The notes: a model not told the origin generated them from the letters alone. Numbered from the stretch's first letter, positions 1-8,586 are shown. The stretch is 64,000 bases of DNA from Lysinibacillus fusiformis (GCF_016925635.1 NZ_CP070490.1:806001-870000), one strand, 5' to 3'. A program made the numbers and translations.

Positions 1-1
1 A

Positions 2-724
2 GCGGTTGATTTTGCGAAGGAAGATGGTAATACGTTAGTCATTGCAGTAACTGACCATGGAAATAGCGGCATTACGATGGGGAACGCTAACACAACTAGT
101 ACCTATTCAAGCATTCCAGTCTCTGCTTACATTGATCCGTTAAAAAAGGCTTCAATGACTGTTGAGGGAGCATTAAGTCAACTAAAAGAAGATCGCTCTA
201 ACTTAGTTGAGGTTGCTGCCCTTTATGGCTTAGATTCATTAACTGAGGACGAGCTCAAAACATTACAGTCAGCTAAAGACTTGGGCAATGCAATGGTAAA
301 AATGCTAGCTAATCGTGCGAACATTGGTTATACAACAGGTGGTCATACGGGTGAAGATGTATTTTTATATTCATTTGGTCCTTCTAAATTGACAGGGCTA
401 GTAGAAAACACTGATTTAGCCCATACAATGGCAGGCTTTATGGGCTTCGACTTAAACACATTAACGAATGATTTATATGTGCCAGCGACAAAGGCATTTA
501 TGGAAAAAGGGTTTACAACAAAAATCGATTTATCGGATAAAGAAAACCCAACATTTATTGCACAAAAAGCAGATATTACAGTGAAAATTCCGGTCAATAA
601 AAACACCATGATATATGAACAAACTTCCACAAACACGGCAAAGACGCATACATTTGATACAATCAATGTCTACAATGGCTCTGAATTTTATGTATCTAAA
701 AAAGTGATTAATGAAGTGAAATAA
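2..724 (+). CDS. Alkaline phosphatase, C-terminal part (5' end outside window)
   Basis: The gene enters from the left edge; 240 codons are visible and no start lies in the window. The reading frame continues upstream of the first internal ATG (position 77) with TDHGNSG, so that ATG is not the start. This region has the look of the PhoA-type alkaline phosphatase superfamily: a TDHGN metal-ligand segment near the left edge and a GGHTGEDV segment (around 341-364) that carries the late metal-binding His of the family. Such enzymes hydrolyse phosphomonoesters outside the membrane, usually with two Zn and one Mg, and are often phosphate-starvation induced. The signal peptide and active-site Ser are not visible here. 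A strong terminator follows immediately. Confidence 0.85.
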   Translation, partial: AVDFAKEDGNTLVIAVTDHGNSGITMGNANTTSTYSSIPVSAYIDPLKKASMTVEGALSQLKEDRSNLVEVAALYGLDSLTEDELKTLQSAKDLGNAMVKMLANRANIGYTTGGHTGEDVFLYSFGPSKLTGLVENTDLAHTMAGFMGFDLNTLTNDLYVPATKAFMEKGFTTKIDLSDKENPTFIAQKADITVKIPVNKNTMIYEQTSTNTAKTHTFDTINVYNGSEFYVSKKVINEVK

Positions 725-731
725 AATGAAT

Positions 732-778
732 AGCACGAACATAAGTTGAGATTATTCCCTTATGTTCGTGCTTTTTTT
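732..778 (+). terminator. Rho-independent terminator after alkaline phosphatase
   Basis: A perfect 14-bp stem (732-745 with 759-772), a 13-nt loop and a following run of seven T. It ends the phosphatase transcript and separates it from the dlt operon. Confidence 0.92.
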
Positions 779-830
779 ACATAAGATAACCAGCCAATAG
801 TTTGTAAAACCTACACATTCCCCCAGAACC

Positions 831-879
831 TTAAATTTACCTTAAATTAATCTTATGATTTACTGAATTCATCTTAATT
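831..879 (+). promoter_or_regulatory. 11-bp periodic direct repeats upstream of dlt
   Basis: TTAAAT begins at 831 and 842, TTATGA at 853, TGAATT at 864 and TTAATT at 874: five related hexamers spaced 11, 11, 11 and 10 bp apart. This one-turn spacing is what OmpR/PhoB-family response regulators (for example PhoP) bind. That it is a regulator site for dltX is inference; no clear -35/-10 pair was identified next to it. Confidence 0.4.
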
Positions 880-1003
880 CAGCAACATTTTTCTCCACAT
901 TCCGTCAAATCAGTGTTAAAAACATAAGGTAAGGATTTTTAACTAGTAAATTACTATTTTTTGAAAGTTTAATCCTATACTTTTTTTCATTGGAGGTGGA
1001 CAA

Positions 1004-1141
1004 ATGCAATCCATCAAAAATAATGAGTATTTACGCTTCATTGGCTTCACGCTATTTTATTTGATTGTTTTGGTACTGTTGTTTCTTATACATGGCTTCC
1101 ATGATATGAACGCTGGACCATTTATATATACGGAATTTTAA
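1004..1141 (+). CDS. dltX: DltX, small membrane protein of teichoic acid D-alanylation
   Basis: A 45-residue protein starting at ATG 1004 behind GGAGGTGG. It has a charged N-terminus, one hydrophobic membrane segment (about residues 12-30) and ends in PFIYTEF, which matches the conserved C-terminal FIYxEF signature of DltX. In the Dlt system this C-terminal motif is thought to take part in the transfer of D-alanine across the membrane to DltD/lipoteichoic acid. It is the first gene of the operon, 17 bp before dltA. Its size means gene finders often skip it. Confidence 0.9.
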   Translation: MQSIKNNEYLRFIGFTLFYLIVLVLLFLIHGFHDMNAGPFIYTEF

Positions 1142-1158
1142 ATAAAGGAGATTAAAAT

Positions 1159-2634
1159 ATGTTAAGTATTTTGGCAGCTATTGAACGTGTGGCCATCCAG
1201 CAGCCACAAAAAACTGCTTATCAGACACACAATGCCTCCTTAACTTATAGTGAGCTTTGGCATTTATCGGATCGTATTGCCGATTATTTGATAAAGCTTA
1301 ACTTGCGGAGACAGCAACCTATTGTCATTTATGGACATATGTCCCCCCTACAAATTGTTGCCTTTATAGGAGCTGTAAAGGCCGGCCATCCATATGTACC
1401 TGTTGATTCATCAACACCATCTGAAAGATTACAGCTCATTACAGAAGCTTCTGGAGCAGGTTTAGTATTGACAACAGAGCTATTACACATGCAGATGAAC
1501 ATTCCAGTTATGGCAGTGCATGATATTCTGGATACCTCCTCAAAGGACGTAATCCTATCATCTGCAACATGGGTTCAAGATGAGGATATTCATTATATTA
1601 TTTACACTTCTGGTTCAACTGGTCAACCAAAAGGGGTACAAATAACAGCTAGTAATCTAACACACTTTGTTATGTGGATGCAGGAGCACTTCCCTTTACA
1701 GGAAGACGGCGTATTTTTAAATCAAGCACCCTATTCCTTTGATTTATCTGTTATGGATCTCTACCCAGCTCTTGTTGGTGGACACACGCTTTATGCGATT
1801 ACACAGCAAGAAATTGCTAATCCAAAAGCATTGTTTGATTCATTAGCGACGTCAAATACTCGGGTATGGACTTCTACACCTTCCTTTGCCAAGATGTGTT
1901 TGATGAACAAAGAATGGGATCAAAAACTCATGCCTGCATTGGATACTTTTTTATTTTGCGGAGAGGTTTTACCGATAGCGGTATGTAACGAGTTGATGCT
2001 CCGTTTTCCACAGGCAACAATTTATAATTTATATGGCCCTACGGAAACAACCGTCGCTGTATCCTATGTAAAGGTGACGACAGAGCTAGTAGCACGCTTT
2101 GAACAATTACCGATTGCCCCTATAACAGAGCCAAACGTATCTGTAGCAGGAGATGGAGAAATTATGATTTCAGGGCCAACCGTTAGTGCTGGGTATTTGG
2201 GAGCGCCTGAATTAACAGCGAAAGTTTTCCCAATCATTGATGGCAATCGCATCTATCAAACTGGTGATATCGGCTATGAGCAGGATGGTTATTTGTTCTT
2301 TTCAGGTCGTAAGGATTTCCAAGTGAAATTACATGGCTATCGTTTAGAAATCGAAGAAATTGAAAAACAAATTAGTAACCTGCCACCAGTTTCAAGCTGT
2401 GTCGTTGTACCTATTTATAAAGAGAAGGAAATCATTTCTCTTAGTGCCCATATTGTTTTACGTGAGCCATTAACAGACGCGGCCTTCAAAACGACAAAGC
2501 AATTGAAGGCACTTTTATCGGCGTACTTACCTGCCTATATGATACCGAAAACGTTTAAATATATGGATGCTTTACCATTAAACCCAAATGGTAAGGTTGA
2601 TCGTAAAGGATTGGCGGTTATGGAAACAGTATGA
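1159..2634 (+). CDS. dltA: D-alanine--D-alanyl carrier protein ligase DltA
   Basis: A 491-residue AMP-forming adenylation enzyme that activates D-alanine with ATP and loads it on the DltC carrier. Seen: the P-loop-like YTSGSTGQPKGV at about residues 148-160, NLYGPTE at about 289, the YQTGD hinge-proximal motif near 368, and the C-terminal NPNGKVDR with the catalytic Lys. Start ATG lies behind AAGGAG. The stop overlaps the dltB start by ATGA, so translation is coupled. The length agrees with Bacillus DltA (about 500 residues). Confidence 0.96.
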   Translation: MLSILAAIERVAIQQPQKTAYQTHNASLTYSELWHLSDRIADYLIKLNLRRQQPIVIYGHMSPLQIVAFIGAVKAGHPYVPVDSSTPSERLQLITEASGAGLVLTTELLHMQMNIPVMAVHDILDTSSKDVILSSATWVQDEDIHYIIYTSGSTGQPKGVQITASNLTHFVMWMQEHFPLQEDGVFLNQAPYSFDLSVMDLYPALVGGHTLYAITQQEIANPKALFDSLATSNTRVWTSTPSFAKMCLMNKEWDQKLMPALDTFLFCGEVLPIAVCNELMLRFPQATIYNLYGPTETTVAVSYVKVTTELVARFEQLPIAPITEPNVSVAGDGEIMISGPTVSAGYLGAPELTAKVFPIIDGNRIYQTGDIGYEQDGYLFFSGRKDFQVKLHGYRLEIEEIEKQISNLPPVSSCVVVPIYKEKEIISLSAHIVLREPLTDAAFKTTKQLKALLSAYLPAYMIPKTFKYMDALPLNPNGKVDRKGLAVMETV

Positions 2635-3794
2635 CGCCTTATGGAAATATAGCATTTTTTGTGATCATCGGACTTTTATTACTACCTACCATCCTATTAG
2701 GGTTACGAGGCAAATCTTCGAAACGCTATAATCTTTTTGTCTCGGTAATTGTCTTAGCACTGATCTTCGGACATTCATGGAATGGGACCATTTCGCTTGT
2801 ACTATTTACGGTCTTTCAGGTAGTCCTTATTGTGGCTTATCAGCGTTACCGATTTCAGCAAAATAGCGGCACTATTTTTATAATAGCTGTGTTTTTATCT
2901 ATATTACCGCTTGTCCTTGTGAAGGTTCTGCCGATTCTCGGGTTACATCATTTATTTGGCTTCCTTGGTGTGTCCTACATTACGTTTAAAGCGGTGCAAA
3001 TGATTTTAGAAACCCGTGACGGCTTGATGAAAGAGAAAATTTCTGTAGTAGAGCTAGTCTATTTTTTATTATTCTTTCCTACCGTTTCATCGGGACCTAT
3101 TGATCGTTGGCGTCGTTTTACGAAGGATTTTCATACCGTGCCTTCCTCGGAGGATTACCAAAAGCTGCTGTTGAGTGGAATTAACTATATTTTTGTCGGC
3201 TTTTTATATAAATTTATTTTGGCTTATTTAATTTATAACTACACGCTTATTTATTTGCCTAATCATACGTATAACTATTTGACACCTTTTCAGGGGCAAC
3301 TAGCGTATATGTATATGTATAGCTTTTATTTATTCTTTGATTTTGCTGGCTATAGTGCATTTGCTGTTGGGGTGAGCCGAATAATGGGTATCCAAACACC
3401 GATTAACTTTAACCGCCCATTCGCCAGCCGCAATATTAAAGATTTTTGGAATCGTTGGCATATGAGCCTTTCGTTTTGGTTTAGGGATTACGTCTATATG
3501 CGCTTTGTCCTTTGGATGACAAAGAAAAAGTGGTTGAAAAATAAATTTGCTATTTCGTATATAGGCTTCTTTTTACTATTCTTTTTAATGGGTATTTGGC
3601 ATGGTCTCGAATGGCACTTTGTGGTCTATGGACTCTATCATGCCCTATTGATTATCAGCTTTGATAAATTTGAACGCTGGAATAAAAAGCATAAGCGTTG
3701 GCCAAAAAATAAATGGACGCATGCTATTGGCGTAATCATTACGTTTCATGCCATATGCTTTGGCTTCTATATTTTTTCTGGCACATTATTTTAA
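2631..3794 (+). CDS. dltB: D-alanyl transfer protein DltB (MBOAT family)
   Basis: A 387-residue polytopic membrane protein, the membrane-bound O-acyltransferase that moves D-alanine from DltC-phosphopantetheine across the membrane. The MBOAT His lies in MGIWHGLEWH (about residues 320-330), and the RNIKDFWNRWHMSLSFWFRD block that precedes it is typical of the family. Many hydrophobic segments run over the whole length. It overlaps dltA by 4 bp and is followed by dltC after 42 bp. Confidence 0.96.
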   Translation: MTPYGNIAFFVIIGLLLLPTILLGLRGKSSKRYNLFVSVIVLALIFGHSWNGTISLVLFTVFQVVLIVAYQRYRFQQNSGTIFIIAVFLSILPLVLVKVLPILGLHHLFGFLGVSYITFKAVQMILETRDGLMKEKISVVELVYFLLFFPTVSSGPIDRWRRFTKDFHTVPSSEDYQKLLLSGINYIFVGFLYKFILAYLIYNYTLIYLPNHTYNYLTPFQGQLAYMYMYSFYLFFDFAGYSAFAVGVSRIMGIQTPINFNRPFASRNIKDFWNRWHMSLSFWFRDYVYMRFVLWMTKKKWLKNKFAISYIGFFLLFFLMGIWHGLEWHFVVYGLYHALLIISFDKFERWNKKHKRWPKNKWTHAIGVIITFHAICFGFYIFSGTLF

Positions 3795-3836
3795 ACAAAG
3801 GGCTGTAAGAGCCTGTTCACTAAAGGAGAATTATTA

Positions 3837-4070
3837 ATGGATCAACAACAAGTTTTAGAAATGCTAGTCGAGTTATGTGAAGATGAAATTATTGTAGAAA
3901 ACCCAGATATTGATTTATTTGAAGAAGGTTTACTAGATTCGTTTGGAACAATTAATTTATTAGTTGAAATTGAAAATCGTTTTAATATTTCAGTACCTAT
4001 TACTGATTTCAATCGTGAAGAATGGAATACGCCTAATCGAATAGCAGGGAAATTAGCTGAAAGACAATGA
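3837..4070 (+). CDS. dltC: D-alanyl carrier protein DltC
   Basis: A 77-residue acidic carrier protein with the phosphopantetheine attachment motif LLDSFG, Ser35 being the modified residue. It receives D-alanine from DltA and delivers it to DltB. Start ATG behind AAAGGAG; stop overlaps the dltD start (ATGA). Length equals the usual 78 or so residues of Bacillus DltC. Confidence 0.96.
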   Translation: MDQQQVLEMLVELCEDEIIVENPDIDLFEEGLLDSFGTINLLVEIENRFNISVPITDFNREEWNTPNRIAGKLAERQ

Positions 4071-5242
4071 TCAAAAAAGGCTTTCTTTCTTTATTTATTG
4101 CATTCGCTCTTTTTACTGGCTTTGTCTTCTTTCCTAATGCTTGGATTAAAGCCTGGATATCCAATGAGGATGTGGAGCAAGCCAAAACTAACATGTCTCC
4201 ACTTGTATTTCAAGGCACATATTTACAGGAGCGAATGTTGCAGGAGCCTAGTTCCATGCCTCTATATGGCTCCTCGGAATTAAACCGTTTTGACCCGTTC
4301 CATCCATATAATTATACGCGAGCAATTAACGCTCCGTATTCGACATTTATGATTGGACGTGGGGGCATGCAGTCCATTACCCACTTCCTGAATTTTGCAG
4401 CACAAGAAAAGAATTTAAAGGATAAAAAAGTGGTCTTTATCATCTCCCCGCAGTGGTTTACAGAGAAGGGCATGGGTGAATTTCACTTTTCACCGAATTA
4501 CTCCATGTTACATGCCTATGATTTAGCTTTTAATCAGGAGATGGATGCCGCTCTTCGTAAACGAGCAATGGAGCGTCTGCTAGAATTTGATACCGTCAAA
4601 CGGGACCGTCTCTTAAAGACCATGTTTCAATATCAAATGTCTAACGGCAAGGAAAAGCCAATTACTGGACGTATGGCCATGGTCGCAGGTCGTTTCCACA
4701 AGGAATTGCTAGAAAAGAAGGATTTATATTATTCCCTTTTCCCACGTAAAGGTCATGCATTAAAAAGTAATGACAAGCTCATTGCCAATCAAAGCTTTGA
4801 ACAACAATTGCAGCATGCAGAGGCATATGGTGAGAAACGTGTATCCAATGACTATATGATTGAAGATCGCGCCTATCAGCGACTTGTAAATGCTAAATTT
4901 TCAAAGTTTAAAGATATACGGAAAAAAGAGGATTATACAAACTCTCCTGAATATGAGGATTTCCAACTAGTAATAGATGTTTTAAAGGATGCAGGTGCCA
5001 AGCCACTATTCGTGTCCATTCCGGTTAATGGCTATTGGTATGATTATAATGGCTATCCTGAGGAGCGTCGTCAAAAGTACTACGATAAAATGGAGCAAGT
5101 ATTACAGGACGCGAATGTTGCCTATGTTGATTTTTCAGATCATGAATATGATCCTTATTTTATAATGGATACGATTCATATTGCTTGGAAGGGCTGGGTC
5201 TATCTCGATCAAGAACTAGATCAACATTGGTCACAGCCATAA
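4067..5242 (+). CDS. dltD: D-alanyl-lipoteichoic acid biosynthesis protein DltD
   Basis: A 391-residue protein with an N-terminal membrane anchor (about residues 5-22) and an extracellular SGNH-like hydrolase fold. The GSSEL nucleophile motif is at residues 68-72 and a late D-x-x-H pair (MDTIHIAWKG, about 370-378) fits the rest of the catalytic triad. It completes D-alanyl transfer to teichoic acid, lowering cell-surface negative charge and raising resistance to cationic peptides. Last gene of the operon. Confidence 0.95.
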   Translation: MIKKGFLSLFIAFALFTGFVFFPNAWIKAWISNEDVEQAKTNMSPLVFQGTYLQERMLQEPSSMPLYGSSELNRFDPFHPYNYTRAINAPYSTFMIGRGGMQSITHFLNFAAQEKNLKDKKVVFIISPQWFTEKGMGEFHFSPNYSMLHAYDLAFNQEMDAALRKRAMERLLEFDTVKRDRLLKTMFQYQMSNGKEKPITGRMAMVAGRFHKELLEKKDLYYSLFPRKGHALKSNDKLIANQSFEQQLQHAEAYGEKRVSNDYMIEDRAYQRLVNAKFSKFKDIRKKEDYTNSPEYEDFQLVIDVLKDAGAKPLFVSIPVNGYWYDYNGYPEERRQKYYDKMEQVLQDANVAYVDFSDHEYDPYFIMDTIHIAWKGWVYLDQELDQHWSQP

Positions 5243-5251
5243 AAAATAATC

Positions 5252-5280
5252 AGGACAGTCTAGCATTACTAGACTGTCCT
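5252..5280. repeat. Terminator hairpin, left copy of a perfect 29-bp duplication
   Basis: A stem of 9-10 bp (AGGACAGTCT / AGACTGTCCT) directly after dltD. The identical 29 bp recur at 5843-5871 on the other side of the repeat element. The left copy is not followed by T residues on the + strand, the right copy is. Confidence 0.85.
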
Positions 5281-5842
5281 CATGCTGTTGAAAAAAGATG
5301 ATGTCAACGGCAGAAAAAGCAACTTTGCAAGGTGAGAGGTTGATTTCCGTTCCACCAGCGTCCTTTCCAGGGGGCGTCCGATGAGCCGCTTCACACTCAC
5401 TTACGTTCGCTCCAGGGTCTCCTCTGTGACGCTAAATCCCCTAGGAGTGACGCTGGCTCCACTCCAATCAACCATTCTGCAAAGTGTCTTTACTTTTTTT
5501 CATACTAGCATAGCAATCAAATAGCCCAATATCTGTATTCTTAGGGGGGATAGGATTTTTATTTTCAATGTGGAGAAGTGATGCGTGCTAACACCCCTCC
5601 ATAAAGAGTAGTGAACACCTTTACTTTATTTGAAAACCTTTGCTAAAAAGGTAACACTTTTGTAGGTTGAAGTGGAAGGCTACTTGACTCCCGTGGGATA
5701 GCGAGACAGGCGAGCCCCTGCACGGAGCGATAGCGGAGGAAGCGGCTCGGCGCTCGCCCACAGGAAAGCAAGTAGCCTGCAACGGAAACCATTTTCACCT
5801 TTCACAAAAATTCTATTGATGGTTTTGTTTTTCAACAATATG
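5281..5842. repeat. Structured non-coding repeat element, copy A
   Basis: About 560 bp without a credible gene, colinear along its length with 39158-39711 and in part with 54585-54833. Ends are inverted: TGTTGAAAAA at 5286-5295 and TTTTTCAACA at 5828-5837. It has two large imperfect palindromes: block 1 about 5338-5472 (GGTTGATT and CAGCGTC arms matched by GACGCTG and AATCAACC), block 2 about 5677-5778 (AGGCTACTTG arm matched by CAAGTAGCCT). It sits between convergent dltD and the chemoreceptor gene. GC is higher than its surroundings. Similar palindromic sequences are common between genes in Bacillales; mobility is inference. Confidence 0.75.
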
Positions 5843-5871
5843 AGGACAGTCTAGCATTACTAGACTGTCCT
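5843..5871. terminator. Terminator hairpin, right copy of the 29-bp duplication
   Basis: Same 29 bp as 5252-5280, here followed on the + strand by TTCTT. It probably was the original terminator shared by dltD and the convergent chemoreceptor gene, before or after the element came between the two copies. Confidence 0.75.
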
Positions 5872-5877
5872 TTCTTA

Positions 5878-6699
5878 TTATCGTAAGAGACCTTTTATGT
5901 AAACCGCCATTTGCTTGCTTATATCATTTAGTTTTTCAATGGCTTCACTAAATTGTTGAACCTGCTCTGCCTGATCATTTGAGGCTGCTTCGATTTGCTC
6001 CATGCTTTCCATAAGTGCTTGAATATTACTCGTAATCGTTTTAAGAGAGGTTTCAATTTGTTCTGTTGCTGTAGCTGTCTCACTAGAAAGCTTCCTTACC
6101 TCTTGCGCTACGATGTTGAAACCTGCACCGTATTGGCCTGCTCGTGCCGCTTCAATCGAGGCATTTAAGCCCAATAAATTAGTCTGTCTCGAAATCGTTT
6201 TAATAAAATCTGTTACTTCATTAGAACGAGAAGAATTTTCTAAAGCATGTCGAGATTTTTCTGTAATAGTTTCACTCGTTGCAGACAATTCTTCAGAATG
6301 TGCAGCAATCGTATGTACTTTTATTTGTAGTTCTTGAATAATAGCTTGCAAACTGCCCATAAAACCTTCCACTTTTTCTTGCGCATCAACTGGAAAAATT
6401 AGGCTTAATACGGCTACAACTTTACCATTTTCACGCACAGGATAAAGCTCACTATTCATTGCAATCCCAAAATACTCTTTTGGAATGCTACGCTTTAAAA
6501 TTTGTCCTTTTGTGACACTATGAAAATCAGGTGTATCCTCAAGAATAGTCCCTACTTGTAAATTCGTTTTGACTCTTGTCCCCTCTAATACAAACAGGAC
6601 TTTTCTTTCCTCTGCACAATTAATAGTCATTGCTATTTCCTTCTTAAAGACTTCATGAAAAATCGGCAACGTCTCTTCTAATGATTGAATAATCCCCAT
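5878..6699 (-). CDS. Soluble methyl-accepting chemotaxis-type signalling protein
   Basis: A 273-residue protein with no membrane segment. Residues 1-120 form a small sensory domain of PAS/Cache type; residues about 125-270 are a helical MCP signalling domain. The CheA/CheW-binding hairpin tip is clear: [13 protein letters not shown] followed by [13 protein letters not shown] (about residues 174-203). The size and architecture resemble B. subtilis YfmS, a cytoplasmic chemoreceptor. It would feed intracellular metabolic or redox cues to the chemotaxis kinase. Start ATG behind AGGGGGATAGAG. Single-gene unit; the ligand cannot be told from sequence. Confidence 0.88.
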   Translation of the reverse strand: MGIIQSLEETLPIFHEVFKKEIAMTINCAEERKVLFVLEGTRVKTNLQVGTILEDTPDFHSVTKGQILKRSIPKEYFGIAMNSELYPVRENGKVVAVLSLIFPVDAQEKVEGFMGSLQAIIQELQIKVHTIAAHSEELSATSETITEKSRHALENSSRSNEVTDFIKTISRQTNLLGLNASIEAARAGQYGAGFNIVAQEVRKLSSETATATEQIETSLKTITSNIQALMESMEQIEAASNDQAEQVQQFSEAIEKLNDISKQMAVYIKGLLR

Positions 6700-6775
6700 A
6701 TCTCTATCCCCCTCTATTTTTCTTTATTATACTAGACTGCTTAGGGTATACATACTTTGAGGTATTTTTTGTCTA

Positions 6776-6891
6776 TTATTTAAGGTTGTAGAACGATTGT
6801 AAACCAAGGTACTCAGCTGTGGAACCAAGTTGATCTTCAATGCGAAGAAATTGGTTGTATTTTACTACACGGTCTGTACGTGATGGAGCAC
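6776..6891 (-). repeat. Duplicated 3' end of eno
   Basis: From 6801 to 6891, 85 of 91 bases (counted by eye) match 8719-8809 inside eno, same strand. The codons for the last 5-6 residues also encode a similar tail (QSFYNLK against NSFYNIK) but differ at the DNA level. The similarity stops sharply at the GGAGCAC at 6885-6891. The two copies enclose 1.8 kb containing a recombinase remnant. Confidence 0.85.
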
Positions 6892-7144
6892 TTGAGCATG
6901 AACCTTGATTTATTATGGTCAATTCTATGAAGTCTACAATAAATTTGGGAGTCTTAGTGAACACAAAAACTTGAAATATCGGATTTCGCTTGTTCCGCAT
7001 TGTATGGTCCAAATTATGACCTCGCATGAATAGTTGAATCGCCAAACTCTTTTTGTACACGTTCTTCAATCCATAGGCTTTTGCGTTCAAAGTGATAATT
7101 AAATGATAAAGTTCTTTGTCTGTTAGCGGTCTTTCTTCATTCAT
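6776..7144 (-). CDS. Chimeric orphan ORF ending in an enolase C-terminus
   Basis: A 122-residue ORF. Start ATG at 7144 has a good site (GGAGGG 8 bp upstream), better than the longer in-frame option at 7222. Residues 1-84 (rich in Lys, Asn and aromatic residues, no signal or membrane segment) match no family I recognise. The last 38 residues, from APSRTDR to the stop, are a near copy of the end of enolase ([13 protein letters not shown] there, [13 protein letters not shown] here). The fusion arises from a duplicated eno 3' end (see 6776-6891). Whether the chimera is expressed as a stable protein is unknown; it may be accidental. Confidence 0.5.
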   Translation of the reverse strand: MNEERPLTDKELYHLIITLNAKAYGLKNVYKKSLAIQLFMRGHNLDHTMRNKRNPIFQVFVFTKTPKFIVDFIELTIINQGSCSSAPSRTDRVVKYNQFLRIEDQLGSTAEYLGLQSFYNLK

Positions 7145-7255
7145 AAATAAAACCCTCCACCGATAATTTTTTTGTATCTTAGTAATTGGTGGATTTTGTG
7201 TAATAAAAATTAATGATAACAAACAGAAAAATTTACATACAATTCAAAGACTCAC

Positions 7256-7783
7256 CTATTTTTCATCTGTGTAAAATTGTTCAATATACTGTTCTTCTTC
7301 CTCGGGCGATAATAAACGAGTTGCTCTTCCTGAATTTGTTGTGTCATCGCCACCTTGCATTTCCCAAATTTTGTTATGGTCGTCAACGGCGTTTGAAAAA
7401 TCACCTTTCGACCATCTTTCCAATATTGAAATGTAAAGATCTTTATATTTATAATCGTTCATTTTAACTACAGTTAACAATCGGTCAACTTTTTCTTGTG
7501 TTATTCGCTCACGCCCCCATTGAGAAGCAGCTTTCACTTTTTGGTGAGACATGCTATGGATGGTTTCATTTACTTTCATTTCCATTAAATTATCAGGATA
7601 AAGCAATTCTTCTTTTGTAACTTTTTTATCTTCAAGCGCTACTCCGTCAACAGTTATAGTGGCTCTTTCTTTTTTGGCAACAGGTTTTTCCATTTGTTCG
7701 GTGGATTTAATGTAACCAAAAATCCCTCCAAAAATGACCAATACTGCAATGATAACAATTGCAGATTTTGTTTTTCTCTTCAT
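7256..7783 (-). CDS. Membrane-anchored DUF6241-like protein
   Basis: A 175-residue protein with one N-terminal membrane anchor (about residues 8-25, after MKRKTK) and a soluble outer domain. The pattern with NLMEMKVNETIHSMSHQKV, a Trp-containing GRERIT segment and a KGDFSNAVDDHN segment resembles the DUF6241 family of small Bacillales exported proteins. I assign the family from memory, not from a search. Function unknown. Start ATG lies behind AAGGAGGAG. It sits inside the accessory patch bracketed by eno 3' ends. Confidence 0.6.
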   Translation of the reverse strand: MKRKTKSAIVIIAVLVIFGGIFGYIKSTEQMEKPVAKKERATITVDGVALEDKKVTKEELLYPDNLMEMKVNETIHSMSHQKVKAASQWGRERITQEKVDRLLTVVKMNDYKYKDLYISILERWSKGDFSNAVDDHNKIWEMQGGDDTTNSGRATRLLSPEEEEQYIEQFYTDEK

Positions 7784-8185
7784 GTTATTAACTCCTCCTT
7801 GTAATTTATATCATTATGCAATTATGTATTGGTTTATATTATGTAATTAGGATAATAATAACAGAATTTTGAAACAAGGTTCAATGAAAAACTATAGTAC
7901 AAACACTGTTCTTAGATAATGGTATATACATTGTATACAGCATGTTAACCAACGCAAAATTGCGTTCGTTGATTAAATACAACTGATACAATTTTGTATG
8001 CGTTAATATAGGTAAGTCCATCATAGGTGCTCTCTATAGAGGAGAGTACCTCCATGCGTAAACACTGCTGAGGTATCTAGCATTTTGCTAGGTACATAAC
8101 GTTTTTACAAGGCGGTCCTGTTTTGCGACTCCCTCCAAGGGTCTGAATAATGTTACGAACCTTCTAATTACTATTCGTATCCTTT
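7784..8185. other. AT-rich intergenic segment with two tandem hairpins
   Basis: No gene seen. Two neighbouring stem-loops stand out: about 8027-8053 (arms AGGTGCTCTC and GAGAGTACCT) and about 8073-8096 (TCTAGC and GCTAGG arms with flanking GTA/TAC). Neither has a T run. The segment lies just downstream of the recombinase remnant. Confidence 0.4.
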
Positions 8186-8478
8186 TCACCAAGGGTGTGC
8201 GTAATGTGCATACCTTTCATCACACAACGATTCGGTGCGTGCCATGATGTTTAATGTGACATATTCTTCCGCCACCAAATACGTGTAAAACGACCTCAAC
8301 GATTTAATTACAGTGTTAATGTAAGTCGCCTTTTTACCAAGATTTAATTGATGTTGAATATATTTTTTTACATGAACTGTAGAAACGTCTTCAATTTCAT
8401 TCACCTCATGAAACTCGTCCAGATATTGAATGAAGTGAGTTATATTGTAGTTATAAGTTTCTGTTGTTCTAATTGAAT
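8186..8478 (-). pseudogene. Tyrosine recombinase remnant, N-terminal core-binding domain only
   Basis: The frame reads TETYNYNITHFIQYLDEF (no start codon, upstream stop) into VSTVHVKKYIQHQL and KSLRSFYTYLVAEEYV, the SAM-like N-terminal domain of XerC/D and integron/phage-type integrases (helices with NY..D..F and LRSFY..L). It breaks off after about 90 residues into unrelated sequence and a stop at 8186, so the catalytic domain with R-H-R-Y is absent. A GTG at 8404 could start a 72-residue peptide but nothing suggests it is functional. Left over from an integrated element. Confidence 0.75.
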
Positions 8479-8532
8479 AATTTTAATCTGTAATTAGCAT
8501 GTAAATTCTTTTAATCAATCTTTGATAAGCAA

Positions 8533-8586
8533 ATAAAAAACCCCCAATCTACAAGTGTTTATCACACTTATAAATCAGAGGTTGAA
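8533..8586 (-). terminator. Terminator downstream of eno
   Basis: On the minus strand an imperfect 16-bp stem with G-U pairs ends in GGGGG followed by TTTTTT. It lies about 110 bp after the eno stop and ends the glycolytic transcript. Confidence 0.75.

Noticed and set aside
77..724. ATG at 77 as start of a separate gene
   Set aside because: The frame is open to the window edge and encodes the conserved TDHGN motif of alkaline phosphatase before this codon.
7213..7467. 84-residue plus-strand ORF opposite the DUF6241-like gene
   Set aside because: Antisense to a gene with clear signal anchor and ribosome binding site; no site of its own.
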